Assembly: GCF_002264395.1 (NCBI RefSeq)
Contig: NZ_NFVA01000031.1
Location: forward strand, 1 to 64,000
Source: Paenibacillus sp. VTT E-133291
GTDB lineage: Bacteria; Bacillota; Bacilli; Paenibacillales; Paenibacillaceae
DNA: 64,000 nt
Direction: 5' to 3'
Below the pieces are notes generated by a model. It searched no databases. It was not told the origin of the DNA and saw only the letters and a program-made list of their open reading frames with translations. Positions 54,300 through 63,250 of the stretch are shown here, in pieces (the first letter of the stretch is position 1; every line of letters starts with the position of its first letter). A program made the translations under genes and the position numbers.

Positions 54300-55313
54300 A
54301 TGAAGGCGGCTGTATTTCAAGGAACTAAGCACATTGAATTTAAGAACTGGGAAGCTCCGGCTGTGGGCTCCAAAGAAGTTAAACTTCGTGTGAAATGCTG
54401 CGGGATCTGTGGTACAGATCAGCATATTTATCATGGATACCCAGGGTCTGCTGAAGTGACAGCTCCGATTGTGTTAGGACATGAGCTTGCGGGCGAAATA
54501 GTGGCTGTGGGTGATGAGGTTACGACCTTGCAAGTGGGGGACCGTGTATCGGTTGATCCGAACATCTATTGTGGAAACTGTTATTTTTGCCGGAATGGAA
54601 AGGTACATTTATGCGATAACTTGCAGGCTGTTGGGGTGACTCGTGACGGTGGCATGGGCGAGTATTGTGTTGTTCCTGTAGCGAACTGTTACTTGCTACC
54701 TGATGAAATGAGCTGGATCGAAGGAGCAATGATTGAACCTCTAGGTTGTGTGCTTCACGGTTATAAGAAGCTGGATATTCGTCCGTCACATCAAGTCCTG
54801 ATTATCGGCGGAGGTTTTATTGGTCAATTGTTCTTGCAGCTCGTCAAAGCTGCGGGTGTTAAAGGGATTATTGTCAGTGAGCCAGAGGTGTTCAAACATG
54901 ACCGATTAGTCGAATTAGGCGCGGATGAAGCCGTATCTCCTACAGCAGAAGGTGTGATGGAAGCTCTCCATCATCAATTTGACATTGTCATCGAATGTGT
55001 CGGCCGGGCGGATTCCATGGAGCTGGCGGTTAAGGCATCACGTAAGGGTGGACAAGTATTAATGTTTGGTGTTGCTTCCCCGGACACGTTGATTCAAGTC
55101 TCACCATTCGAAATTTTTACAAAAGAGTTGAACATCATGGGCTCGTTCATTAATCCATATACCCATGAGGAATCGATTGCGTTAATTGAAAAGGGGATCG
55201 TTCAGATTGAGTCGTTGATTAGCCATCAGTTTTCGCTGAAAGATATACCGGAAATCATGGGCGAATATCCAAAACTGCGTGTTTCTAAAGGGGTTATTAT
55301 GCACGAGAGGTAG
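54300..55313 (+). CDS. Zinc-dependent sugar-alcohol/alcohol dehydrogenase
   Basis: 337 residues of the medium-chain dehydrogenase family. Catalytic zinc ligands C37, H61, E62 (CGICGTD, LGHE), structural zinc cluster CGNCYFCRNGKVHLC, and Rossmann motif GGGFIG. Closest in style to sorbitol/threonine dehydrogenases. AAGGAG before the ATG. Last gene of the operon, probably oxidising a sugar or polyol released by the enzymes upstream; specificity unknown. Confidence 0.93.
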   Translation: MKAAVFQGTKHIEFKNWEAPAVGSKEVKLRVKCCGICGTDQHIYHGYPGSAEVTAPIVLGHELAGEIVAVGDEVTTLQVGDRVSVDPNIYCGNCYFCRNGKVHLCDNLQAVGVTRDGGMGEYCVVPVANCYLLPDEMSWIEGAMIEPLGCVLHGYKKLDIRPSHQVLIIGGGFIGQLFLQLVKAAGVKGIIVSEPEVFKHDRLVELGADEAVSPTAEGVMEALHHQFDIVIECVGRADSMELAVKASRKGGQVLMFGVASPDTLIQVSPFEIFTKELNIMGSFINPYTHEESIALIEKGIVQIESLISHQFSLKDIPEIMGEYPKLRVSKGVIMHER

Positions 55314-55338
55314 TATTGAATCATAGTAAGCGTACAAG

Positions 55339-55381
55339 AACGATGACTGTTGGCTATTTGCCATAGGTCATCGTTTTTTTG
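55339..55381 (+). terminator. Intrinsic terminator ending the mannoside operon
   Basis: AACGATGAC (55339-55347) pairs with GTCATCGTT (55367-55375), followed by a T run. Confidence 0.87.
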
Positions 55382-55501
55382 TGCGCTTTAAGCGGGTCCC
55401 CGATAGAAGGAGTTAATAAATATTTAATAGATAGCGAGTAGAATGGCAATACAACCTCAGACATAAAGCTTTGATAAATGTCATACATGGAGAGGAAGCC
55501 T

Positions 55502-56173
55502 ATGAACAAAATACTATTGATAGAAGAAAAGCAGAGTTCAGCTAAATGTATGGAACTGAAGTTGTCACATGAATCGTACTCCATCACTGTTACGCACGAC
55601 GGACTTCAAGGTCTGCAATTAGCTCGAGAAGAAGAGTGGGATATAATTTTATTGGATGTAATGGTTCAAGGCCTTAGTGGCGCAGAGATGTGCAAAAGAA
55701 TAAGGGAAACTAAACAAACACCAATCATAATCCTTGCAGAAGAAGCGGGGCTCGCGGATAAAGTCAGAGGTCTGGATAGCGGAGCGGATGATTACATTCT
55801 GAAACCATTCGCTATGGAAGAGCTGCTGGCACGAATGAGATCACTGTTAAGAAGGGCAGGTACTTTTAACACAGGACGGATGCTAATATTTCGCGATTTG
55901 GAGATGGACATTGACGGCCGAGCGCTGAGAAAGAAGAAAATATTTGTTAATTTAACGAAACGGGAATTCGAAATACTATTAGTGCTAATGGAGAATAGGG
56001 GCAGAGTAATGACCCGGGAGATGCTGCTCGAAACCGTATGGGGATATGATTCCGAGGTGGATATTAAGGTAGTCGACGTGTATATCAGCTACCTTAGGAG
56101 TAAAATTGATGAGGTGGGACAACCAAGCATTGTGCAGACGATGCGCGGCCTCGGATATGTGATTCGTAAATGA
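55502..56173 (+). CDS. Orphan OmpR-family response regulator with atypical receiver
   Basis: 223 residues from the ATG at 55502 with GGAGAGGAAG upstream. Phosphoacceptor D52 and the YILKPF lysine are present and a winged-helix domain follows (FVNLTKREFEILLVLMENRGRV). The receiver departs from the rule in three places: the acidic pair is E8/E9 (LLIEEK), the switch Thr is A79 (IILAEE), and the Pro after LDVM is missing (VMVQGLSG). No kinase is adjacent. It may be phosphorylated inefficiently or work without phosphorylation. Confidence 0.9.
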   Translation: MNKILLIEEKQSSAKCMELKLSHESYSITVTHDGLQGLQLAREEEWDIILLDVMVQGLSGAEMCKRIRETKQTPIIILAEEAGLADKVRGLDSGADDYILKPFAMEELLARMRSLLRRAGTFNTGRMLIFRDLEMDIDGRALRKKKIFVNLTKREFEILLVLMENRGRVMTREMLLETVWGYDSEVDIKVVDVYISYLRSKIDEVGQPSIVQTMRGLGYVIRK

Positions 56174-56174
56174 G

Positions 56175-57626
56175 TTACTCCGTAGATTTGATGAACGAGA
56201 AGACACTTCCATAGGTCCCTGTATATACGGGCTGCCCGAATTTTTGTGACCATTCATTAAAAAGCTTATGTGAGACTCCATTGCCGGTAATTACATAATC
56301 GGGATGATCATAGTCTACAATTTCAGGAAGATACTCAGAGAACCCGTACATGGAACGCTCAAAAGCAGTCCAGCCCAATGTACCAAGTGAAGCCTGCGTA
56401 ACGAAGGGGTCCTGTCTGCCATCACACAGCACATCTCCACCTCGAAACATCACATACCCGGATGAACCATAGCGGGCAAGAACCTTTGGACGAGTACCTT
56501 CAGGGGTATGCTGCATAATATAGTTCATTTCATTCACAGGATAATTATTTGCATCAATAACAGGGGGTACAAAGAATATATACACAATATTTAGGAGTAG
56601 TCCTATCGCAAGCCATAGTCGTAAGGTGCTTTGACGGAACAGAACAACGGGTTTACGGAAGTAAGGAAGCGCATCAAAGAACACGGCCGCAAAATAAGGA
56701 ACAAATAGCCACATAAACAGGTTCTGCTTGAAGTTCGATACGCCGAGATAGAGAATCCCAAGCATGAGAAAGAAGCGGAATGGTTTACGTTGGAGTGCGA
56801 AAGGAAGCGTACAGGCAAAGAACAGAAGCAAGAGTAGAATGGGTAAATTCTCCAAGCTATTGAACTGAATAGGCTGCCATTCGTTGATCAGCAGGTTAAA
56901 GTTCTTTTTCGTAACAGTCAAAATAAATAAGAGGCTTTTTGCACCTCCGGGATTTAGAAGACCAGCTAACCAGACTAGAACAAAGACTGTGATTTTACGC
57001 CAATGGAGCGTTTTATTAATCAAGGATTCTAGCAGAGCCATTCCTGTAAATACAGCTGTTACAAGCCATACCCCTGCATGAAAGTTGGCGATAGCTATAG
57101 AAAGTGCAACCATTGCAGCGGCGTATTTCTTATGAGCTGTCATCTGGTATTCCCGTAAATAAACGAAGAACCAGACAATCATAAACGAGGAGATCATCTG
57201 CGGACGACCCTTGAAATAATTGTAGTAAATCCAGCAGGTAATTAGCAGTACAAAAGGGAGCATCAGCACATGGTCTTGTTGAAGTCCTAGCTCTTTGCGG
57301 GACACTTTCCCTAACCGAAGCAAACCGAGTACTAAAAAGAACAAACAAACAGCGGTCAAAATATACACCCCTGGCCATCCAAATGCAGCATAAAGCGGAG
57401 CAACGAGTAGTTGGAATCCGAATTCATGAGGGACATAAGGCAGCTTATCTCCATAAAAAGTATGTATGGCATGATGCAGGATTTGTCCGTGCTCTATCAT
57501 ATATTGTCCTAGCTCTATGTGCCAGAAAGTATCAGGATCATTATAAGAGAATTTGGGAATCATCAGCAGTATAATAGCTATTACGAATAGACCATATAAA
57601 AACTTAGGTGATTGTAATTTTTTCAT
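56175..57626 (-). CDS. Multi-pass membrane protein, GT-C-like
   Basis: 483 residues with about ten to twelve membrane helices and an extracytoplasmic C-terminal part. The N-terminus (FSYNDPDTFWHIELGQYMIEHGQI) with an early acidic D-D/E-H loop resembles GT-C polyprenyl-linked glycosyltransferases, but I do not recognise a named family. Its stop codon lies one base from the stop of the convergent regulator gene, leaving no room for a terminator. Function in cell-envelope glycan synthesis is inferred only. Confidence 0.75.
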   Translation of the reverse strand: MKKLQSPKFLYGLFVIAIILLMIPKFSYNDPDTFWHIELGQYMIEHGQILHHAIHTFYGDKLPYVPHEFGFQLLVAPLYAAFGWPGVYILTAVCLFFLVLGLLRLGKVSRKELGLQQDHVLMLPFVLLITCWIYYNYFKGRPQMISSFMIVWFFVYLREYQMTAHKKYAAAMVALSIAIANFHAGVWLVTAVFTGMALLESLINKTLHWRKITVFVLVWLAGLLNPGGAKSLLFILTVTKKNFNLLINEWQPIQFNSLENLPILLLLLFFACTLPFALQRKPFRFFLMLGILYLGVSNFKQNLFMWLFVPYFAAVFFDALPYFRKPVVLFRQSTLRLWLAIGLLLNIVYIFFVPPVIDANNYPVNEMNYIMQHTPEGTRPKVLARYGSSGYVMFRGGDVLCDGRQDPFVTQASLGTLGWTAFERSMYGFSEYLPEIVDYDHPDYVITGNGVSHKLFNEWSQKFGQPVYTGTYGSVFSFIKSTE

Positions 57627-57710
57627 TATGGTACTTCCCCCGACTTTTAGTTCAATTATAGCGTTACATTCTTAAGGAATAGTAAAATTTATGAAGCGGA
57701 GTGAACACTC

Positions 57711-58343
57711 ATGCATCAATTATTAACTTGGATATCTGAAACTGCGCTCCACCTTGTCAATACGATGGGAATTTGGGGCATATGGTTAGGGATGATCCTA
57801 GAGAGTGCCTGTATCCCGATTCCCAGTGAAGTGATAATGCTCAGCGGCGGTTGGCTGGTTGCGCAAGGCTCACTTACTTTTATGGAAGTTGCTGTCGCTG
57901 GGATATTTGGAAATCTAATAGGTTCCATCATTGCTTACTATATTGGGAAAGCCGGAGGTAGGCGGTTATTAGAGAAATACGGTAAGTATATTCTCCTGAA
58001 TGAGCATCATCTGGAGCAATCCGAGCGATGGTTCGACCGTTATGGTGAGAGTACTGTGTTTTTCACACGTATGTTACCCTTTATCCGAACATTTATTTCA
58101 CTACCCGCAGGAATTGCTGGAATGAAGGCATGGAAATTCATTGTATTTACAGCGTTGGGCTGTATTCCATGGAATCTGGCGTTAATCTATCTAGGTTACC
58201 GATTAGGAGACAATTGGAGTATTGTAGAACAATATATACGTCCGATTAGTTATACCATTTGCGGTATTGTGCTTCTCCTGCTCATATGGTGGTTAGTACG
58301 GAGATATCGTACGATAAGCTCATCAAGAAACAAGAAGAGGTAG
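57711..58343 (+). CDS. DedA-family (VTT domain) membrane protein
   Basis: 210 residues, several membrane segments. DedA signatures ESACIPIPSEVIM, GNLIGSIIAYYIGKAGG and FTRMLPFIRTFISLPAGIAGM with the conserved Arg/Pro. Members include undecaprenyl-phosphate or lipid flippases. It lies 15 bp before a two-component system, whose signal may be envelope stress or membrane-lipid state. Confidence 0.93.
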   Translation: MHQLLTWISETALHLVNTMGIWGIWLGMILESACIPIPSEVIMLSGGWLVAQGSLTFMEVAVAGIFGNLIGSIIAYYIGKAGGRRLLEKYGKYILLNEHHLEQSERWFDRYGESTVFFTRMLPFIRTFISLPAGIAGMKAWKFIVFTALGCIPWNLALIYLGYRLGDNWSIVEQYIRPISYTICGIVLLLLIWWLVRRYRTISSSRNKKR

Positions 58344-58358
58344 GGTGAGTATTGCATT

Positions 58359-59846
58359 ATGTCTATACGTTGGAAATTTCTTCTATCCTATGCGGCTATG
58401 CTTGTAGTTCCACTTCTTCTCCTTATCATTACGGCTATGTTAATGAGCATTGTCTATCATGGGGATGTGCAGAGCTTAAAGAGCACGTATGAAAGTAAAT
58501 TTGAAGGAATGGAAGAGAACGATATCCGCAATCTTATTAAACATACTTTTTTGCAAAATACAGATTTACTTACAGATACTGCTTTCCTGAATGAATTATC
58601 CGCTGATATGACCAAGAGAAATACGTCTGTCTATATTCGTTCGGAGGACCAGATCCTGTATGCTTCAGAGGATCTGAAGCTTAAACAAGGATTAACCGAT
58701 CATTTGCCTGGATACAAAGGAGACAGATCGCATATAGAACCTATTAGACAGCAATTTAATAATGAATGGTATCAAGTAGGCCAGTTTGATCTGTTATCCA
58801 AGGATGCCAAGCCAGTAAGTATATTTTTTCTGACGCCAATCGATCCTCTTGTCCAATTTGTGCGAACGTTCTTTCCGACGCTGTTTTTGATTACGTTGGT
58901 TATTCTGGTGCTGACACATACATTGCTGACAAAATATATGTCCAGACGGATAATCCGTCCCTTGCTGGAACTTCGTAAAGCGACAAAACGAGTCACCGAA
59001 GGGGATTTGGATTTTCAGGTGGAGATTAGTGGTAAAGATGAGCTGGGCCAGCTAGGGATGGCTTTTGAGGAAATGAGACACAGGCTTCAACAGTCTATTC
59101 TTGTACAGCAGCAATATGAGACGAACCGGAAGGAGCTAATCACCAACATTTCACATGATTTGAAGACACCGATCACTGCCATTAAAGGATATGTGGATGG
59201 AATTTTGGAAGGGATAGCGGATTCTCCGGAAAAAAATGAAAAATATATGCGAACGATTGCTGCCAAGGCTGGAGAAATGGATCATCTAATTAATGAATTG
59301 TTTCTATACTCCAAGCTGGATATGCAAAAGCTGCCATTTTCTTTTGAGTCCGTAAGAATTATACCCTTCTTAAATGATTGGGCAGAGGAACTAAAGGTAG
59401 AGCTGGAGAAGCAAGAGGTCGCCCTTAACATAGAAATGACAGGTGGCGAGGAAGTATGGGTCTCTGTAGATCGTGATTCCTTTAAGCGCGTTCTTGGCAA
59501 CATTATTCAAAACAGTCTCAAATACATGGATAAGCTTGAAAAGAAAATCACAGTACACAGCTGGCAGGAAGAAACACAGTTTATTCTGGCTATTGAAGAC
59601 AATGGACCAGGAATTCCTCCAGAAGCAACGGAGCATATTTTTGAACGCTTCTACCGTGGGGAGCAGTCCAGAAACACACATACTGGCGGAAGTGGATTAG
59701 GTCTGGCGATTGCTAAACAGATTATCACTGGGCATGGGGGAACGATTTATGCGAATAGCACGGAAGGAATAGGAACTATTATATATATTGCCTTGCCGAT
59801 TGTGAAAGGAGACATCAGAGATGAACCGAAGCATACTGATTGTTGA
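58359..59846 (+). CDS. Sensor histidine kinase (OmpR-partner type)
   Basis: 495 residues. Helix 1 about 7-29, extracellular sensor, helix 2 about 167-188, HAMP (RRIIRPLLELRKATKRVTEGD), HisKA with H266 in NISHDLKTPITAIKGY, HATPase with NIIQNSLKYM, EDNGPGIP and GGSGLGLAI. Overlaps the regulator gene by 26 bp. Probably an envelope-stress sensor controlling the downstream ABC genes or dedA; direct evidence is only proximity. Confidence 0.94.
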   Translation: MSIRWKFLLSYAAMLVVPLLLLIITAMLMSIVYHGDVQSLKSTYESKFEGMEENDIRNLIKHTFLQNTDLLTDTAFLNELSADMTKRNTSVYIRSEDQILYASEDLKLKQGLTDHLPGYKGDRSHIEPIRQQFNNEWYQVGQFDLLSKDAKPVSIFFLTPIDPLVQFVRTFFPTLFLITLVILVLTHTLLTKYMSRRIIRPLLELRKATKRVTEGDLDFQVEISGKDELGQLGMAFEEMRHRLQQSILVQQQYETNRKELITNISHDLKTPITAIKGYVDGILEGIADSPEKNEKYMRTIAAKAGEMDHLINELFLYSKLDMQKLPFSFESVRIIPFLNDWAEELKVELEKQEVALNIEMTGGEEVWVSVDRDSFKRVLGNIIQNSLKYMDKLEKKITVHSWQEETQFILAIEDNGPGIPPEATEHIFERFYRGEQSRNTHTGGSGLGLAIAKQIITGHGGTIYANSTEGIGTIIYIALPIVKGDIRDEPKHTDC

Positions 59847-60510
59847 AGACGAGCCTGTTATTGCTGAGCTGCAACGTGATTATTTGGAGATGAGCGGGTA
59901 TCAGACGGAAATTGCAAAGGATGGAGAAAAAGGCTTGGAGATGGGCTTAACAGGAAAATTTGATCTGATCGTGCTGGATGTGATGCTACCCAAGTTGAAT
60001 GGATTTGAGGTCTGCAAGAAAATTCGTGAGGAGCTGGATATTCCGGTTCTTATGGTCACCGCCAGACTAGAGGATATTGATATTATTCGTGGGCTGGGCC
60101 TTGGCGCAGATGATTATATCACAAAACCATTTAAGCCAGCCGAGCTTGTTGCCAGAGTGAAAGCACATCTTTCGCGTTATGATCGGCTGAAGGGACGTGG
60201 TTCCTCAACTAACGAATTGGAAATCAAGGGGCTGCGTTTAAATCCTGATTCTAGACGTGCCTTTGTAAGAGATGAGGAGGTAAGCTTAACGACCAAGGAA
60301 TTTGATCTGCTGTATTTCTTGGCGCTGCATCCCAATCGCGTGTTCAGTAAAGATCAGCTCTTTGAGCGATTATGGGGGATTGATTCTCTGGGTGACACGC
60401 AGACAGTGACGGTCCATATCCGTAAGCTCCGCGAGAAAATTGAGGAGGACTCTGCAAATCCACTCTATATCGAAACCCTTTGGGGTGCCGGCTATCGCTT
60501 TCATGTTTAG
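59821..60510 (+). CDS. OmpR-family response regulator
   Basis: 229 residues. Receiver with E9/D10, phosphoacceptor D53 (IVLDVMLP), Thr in MVTARLED, and the TKPF lysine all present; winged helix with VSLTTKEFDLLYFLALHPNRVFSKDQLFERLWG and a GYRF terminus. Partner of the overlapping kinase. RBS AAAGGAG. Confidence 0.95.
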   Translation: MNRSILIVEDEPVIAELQRDYLEMSGYQTEIAKDGEKGLEMGLTGKFDLIVLDVMLPKLNGFEVCKKIREELDIPVLMVTARLEDIDIIRGLGLGADDYITKPFKPAELVARVKAHLSRYDRLKGRGSSTNELEIKGLRLNPDSRRAFVRDEEVSLTTKEFDLLYFLALHPNRVFSKDQLFERLWGIDSLGDTQTVTVHIRKLREKIEEDSANPLYIETLWGAGYRFHV

Positions 60511-60555
60511 AACCACTCCAGCGATCACGTCTATTCTGACCCAACTACTTGAGGT

Positions 60556-60600
60556 GTCTCAGTTAGCCATTTTAATGGCTTCTGGGACATTTCTTTTTTT
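60556..60600 (+). terminator. Intrinsic terminator after two-component system
   Basis: GTCTCAG (60556-60562) pairs with CTGGGAC (60582-60588), enclosing AGCCATT/AATGGCT, followed by a T-rich tract. A dispersed repeat begins just after the T run. Confidence 0.85.
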
Positions 60601-60603
60601 AAT

Positions 60604-60698
60604 TATAAGAAAGTATAAGTTTCACGCTATATTTTATCCTTATATTTCCGCATAAACGCTTACCGTCCTTAAAAGGACGCCAAAGGCGTTTAAGCTTG
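60604..60698 (+). repeat. Dispersed hairpin repeat, full copy
   Basis: Same layout as 33422-33520: TATAAGAAAGTATAAG start, A/T-rich middle, then hairpin core 60653-60692 with TAAACGC/GCGTTTA and GTCCTT/AAGGAC pairing. Like the copy at 33422 it begins just after a terminator T run. The remaining 130 bp before the ABC gene hold no other feature I can support except the RBS. Confidence 0.8.
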
Positions 60699-60830
60699 TA
60701 AAAATACAAGGAGTTAAGAATTATTTAAGGGTCTGTTCACGGGCATTTTAGATTTACGGCTTAGTCTAATATTGCAGGGAAATGGAGTTGTTAAATGGAG
60801 GACAAGAATTGAAGTAAAGGGGGAACTGAG

Positions 60831-61586
60831 ATGGAGAGCATAATCAAGCTAACAGGAGTGACCAAAGAATTTCGTAATGGCAGCGGGATTAGCGGGGTTT
60901 CTTTGGAGCTTCGAAAGGGGGATATCTACGGATTACTTGGACCGAATGGTGCAGGGAAAACAACACTCTTAAAAGTAATAACGGGTCTGATTTCACCCAG
61001 CTTCGGCAGTATCTCACTGTTCGGGCAAGATCTGGGTTCATCCTATTCATCTAGTATGAGGAAAGTAGGCTGTATGATCGAATCGGCTGATTTCTACGAC
61101 TATCTTACACCTGTACAATATTTGAAGCTGACAGCCAGCTTTTATCCGAATATTCGTCCAGAACGGATCACCGAGGTATTAGAGGCGGTAGGTCTCGCCT
61201 TGTTCTCCAAAGAAAAAATCAGACATTTCTCTACAGGAATGAAGCAAAAGCTCGCCATGTCTGCCTCTATCATCCATCACCCAGAGCTAGTGATTTGGGA
61301 TGAGCCGACTAACGGGCTGGACATTGAGGGGGTTGTTCATTTTCGTGCTTTAGTTAAAGAGCTTTCTGCTAATCAGGGAATTACCTTTTTCATCTCCAGC
61401 CATATGATTCATGAATTGGAACAGCTATGTAATAGAGTAGGGATTCTGAATCAAGGTGTTCTGATTCGTGAGGGGGAAGTACAGGAGCTACTGACCGACA
61501 GCTTATCCCTTGAGGAGTTTTACATTACGGAGCTAAAGAAAGGAAAGGAGGTGCTTGAGAATGGAGGGATTAAGAGCGGGAATTAA
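60831..61586 (+). CDS. ABC transporter ATP-binding protein (ABC-2 exporter)
   Basis: 251 residues. Walker A GLLGPNGAGKTTLLK, signature FSTGMKQKLAMS, Walker B LVIWDEPTNGLD, switch histidine in FFISSHMIHELEQL. Belongs to the bacitracin/lantibiotic-immunity-like group of small ABC-2 exporters. RBS AAAGGGGGA. Its 3' end overlaps the permease gene by 26 bp. Confidence 0.95.
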   Translation: MESIIKLTGVTKEFRNGSGISGVSLELRKGDIYGLLGPNGAGKTTLLKVITGLISPSFGSISLFGQDLGSSYSSSMRKVGCMIESADFYDYLTPVQYLKLTASFYPNIRPERITEVLEAVGLALFSKEKIRHFSTGMKQKLAMSASIIHHPELVIWDEPTNGLDIEGVVHFRALVKELSANQGITFFISSHMIHELEQLCNRVGILNQGVLIREGEVQELLTDSLSLEEFYITELKKGKEVLENGGIKSGN

Positions 61587-62310
61587 AAATGAGCTTCTAC
61601 TGATGATTTACCGCAAAAAGACCCTAATGTTCTTTATTGTTTCTGCCTTTATTCCACTATTATTGATGTTATTATTTCAGGCGCTTCACCCTATTCTGGG
61701 CATTGTGGCTGTTGGTTCCACGTATCCAGTCCAGGTGCTGGGAATCTGCACAACATTCTTAATTCCATTGTTTATGTTCTTAGAGATCTCTGAGCTATTT
61801 CCACAAGAGGTGTCCTCTCGTACCTTAAAGCTGACGTTACTCAAACCGATTACGCGATTGGGAGCGTACACCGCTAAGTTCCTTGCGCTAGGGCTTGCGA
61901 TCGGAGGACTACTGTTTCTATTAGGGATAGTGAGCACGTTATGTAATATTCTGTTTGGAACTATCCATATGGGGAACGTAGGTATTATTAGCTTGATAAA
62001 AGCTTATACAGCAGCATTTCTCTCGATGTGTTCACTGGCAGCCTTGTTTGTGTTCATCGCTCAATTTTTTCGCAGCACAGGTGGGTTTCTAATGTTCTCG
62101 ATCTTTGTCTTCGCCGGAGGTAAGGCTGTGCCTTACTTTATAAGTGGATTCTCTTCCTTTTCTATAATTTCTTATACGAATGGGTACTCTCTATGGTTAA
62201 GTCATGCAATTTCCGCAGGCAGGCTTGCCACAACTACCTTGTTCTTACTTTCAGGATTATTGTTATTTCTATCAGTGGGCTATTTCTTCTTTGATCGGAA
62301 AGAGGTTTAG
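61561..62310 (+). CDS. ABC-2 transporter permease
   Basis: 249 residues, six predicted helices. AAAGGAGGTG lies 8 bp before the ATG at 61561; the in-frame TTG at 61555 is too close to it. EISELFPQEVSSRTLKLTLLKPITR is the conserved ABC-2 segment. Works with the ATPase upstream, exporting an antimicrobial or lipid-like compound. Confidence 0.93.
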   Translation: MEGLRAGIKNELLLMIYRKKTLMFFIVSAFIPLLLMLLFQALHPILGIVAVGSTYPVQVLGICTTFLIPLFMFLEISELFPQEVSSRTLKLTLLKPITRLGAYTAKFLALGLAIGGLLFLLGIVSTLCNILFGTIHMGNVGIISLIKAYTAAFLSMCSLAALFVFIAQFFRSTGGFLMFSIFVFAGGKAVPYFISGFSSFSIISYTNGYSLWLSHAISAGRLATTTLFLLSGLLLFLSVGYFFFDRKEV

Positions 62311-62370
62311 CTTGAGCGCTACTTTTACTTCTCGGAGTATCAATTGTGTTGCTAAAGGAAGGGGAAATGA

Positions 62371-63153
62371 TTGGTGAAGGAAACCAGTTCATTATTATCG
62401 GAAGATCGGAATGTATGGAATAAGGTGCCACAGGTGACTGTTTTTTTCTGGATCATTAAGATTATGGCGACCACTGTTGGAGAAACTGCTGCGGATTTTC
62501 TTAATTTCAACCTCTTTTGGGGGTTATCTAATACAACCTTGGTGATGAGTGGACTGCTGATTGCAGCACTATACTTCCAGATGTCAGCATCAAAATATGT
62601 ACCTGCTCTTTACTGGCTTGCTGTTGTATTAATCAGTGTCGTGGGTACGCTCATCACTGACAATCTGGTGGACAATCTTGGCGTATCACTGGAGGCGACC
62701 ACTATAGTTTTTTCTATCCTCTTAAGCCTGATCTTTGGAGTCTGGTATGCCAGTGAGAGGACGTTATCTATCCATTCGATTACTACCAAAAAGCGCGAGA
62801 TGTTTTACTGGCTAACCATTCTATTTACCTTTGCCTTAGGCACAGCCGCTGGAGATTTAGTTGCAGAAAGTCTGAACTGGGGATACCTGCTCTCAGCAAT
62901 TATTTTTGCCGCTCTGATAGGCGCGATAACACTCGCTTACTATCGCTTTAAGCTAAATGCAGTAACTGCCTTCTGGCTTGCATATATTCTGACTCGGCCA
63001 TTAGGAGCATCACTGGGTGACTATCTTTCACAGGACCGGAGTGAAGGCGGGTTGGAACTGGGCACGACAGGAACAAGTATTATTTTTATTGTTATTATTC
63101 TCGGGTTAGTGATCTATTTAACCAAGACAAAGAAAGACGAGGTAGCACTTTAG
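62371..63153 (+). CDS. COG4705-type membrane protein with internal repeats
   Basis: About 260 residues, start TTG 62371 or GTG 62374 with GGAAGGGG upstream. Multi-pass protein in which a unit with GTAAGD/GETAAD and ALYWLAV/AFWLAYI elements is repeated (for example around residues 27-100 and 145-225). Members are uncharacterised membrane-anchored proteins; function unknown. It follows the ABC genes by 60 bp and may belong to the same transcript. Confidence 0.85.
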   Translation: MVKETSSLLSEDRNVWNKVPQVTVFFWIIKIMATTVGETAADFLNFNLFWGLSNTTLVMSGLLIAALYFQMSASKYVPALYWLAVVLISVVGTLITDNLVDNLGVSLEATTIVFSILLSLIFGVWYASERTLSIHSITTKKREMFYWLTILFTFALGTAAGDLVAESLNWGYLLSAIIFAALIGAITLAYYRFKLNAVTAFWLAYILTRPLGASLGDYLSQDRSEGGLELGTTGTSIIFIVIILGLVIYLTKTKKDEVAL

Positions 63154-63250
63154 AAAATATTGAAATTAATACTCAGTTAAGACTCCCATCACTATCCGTT
63201 TACGATTCAGAGTTAGAGTTAAAGGAGGCCATGAGAAAAGGAGCTTTGTC

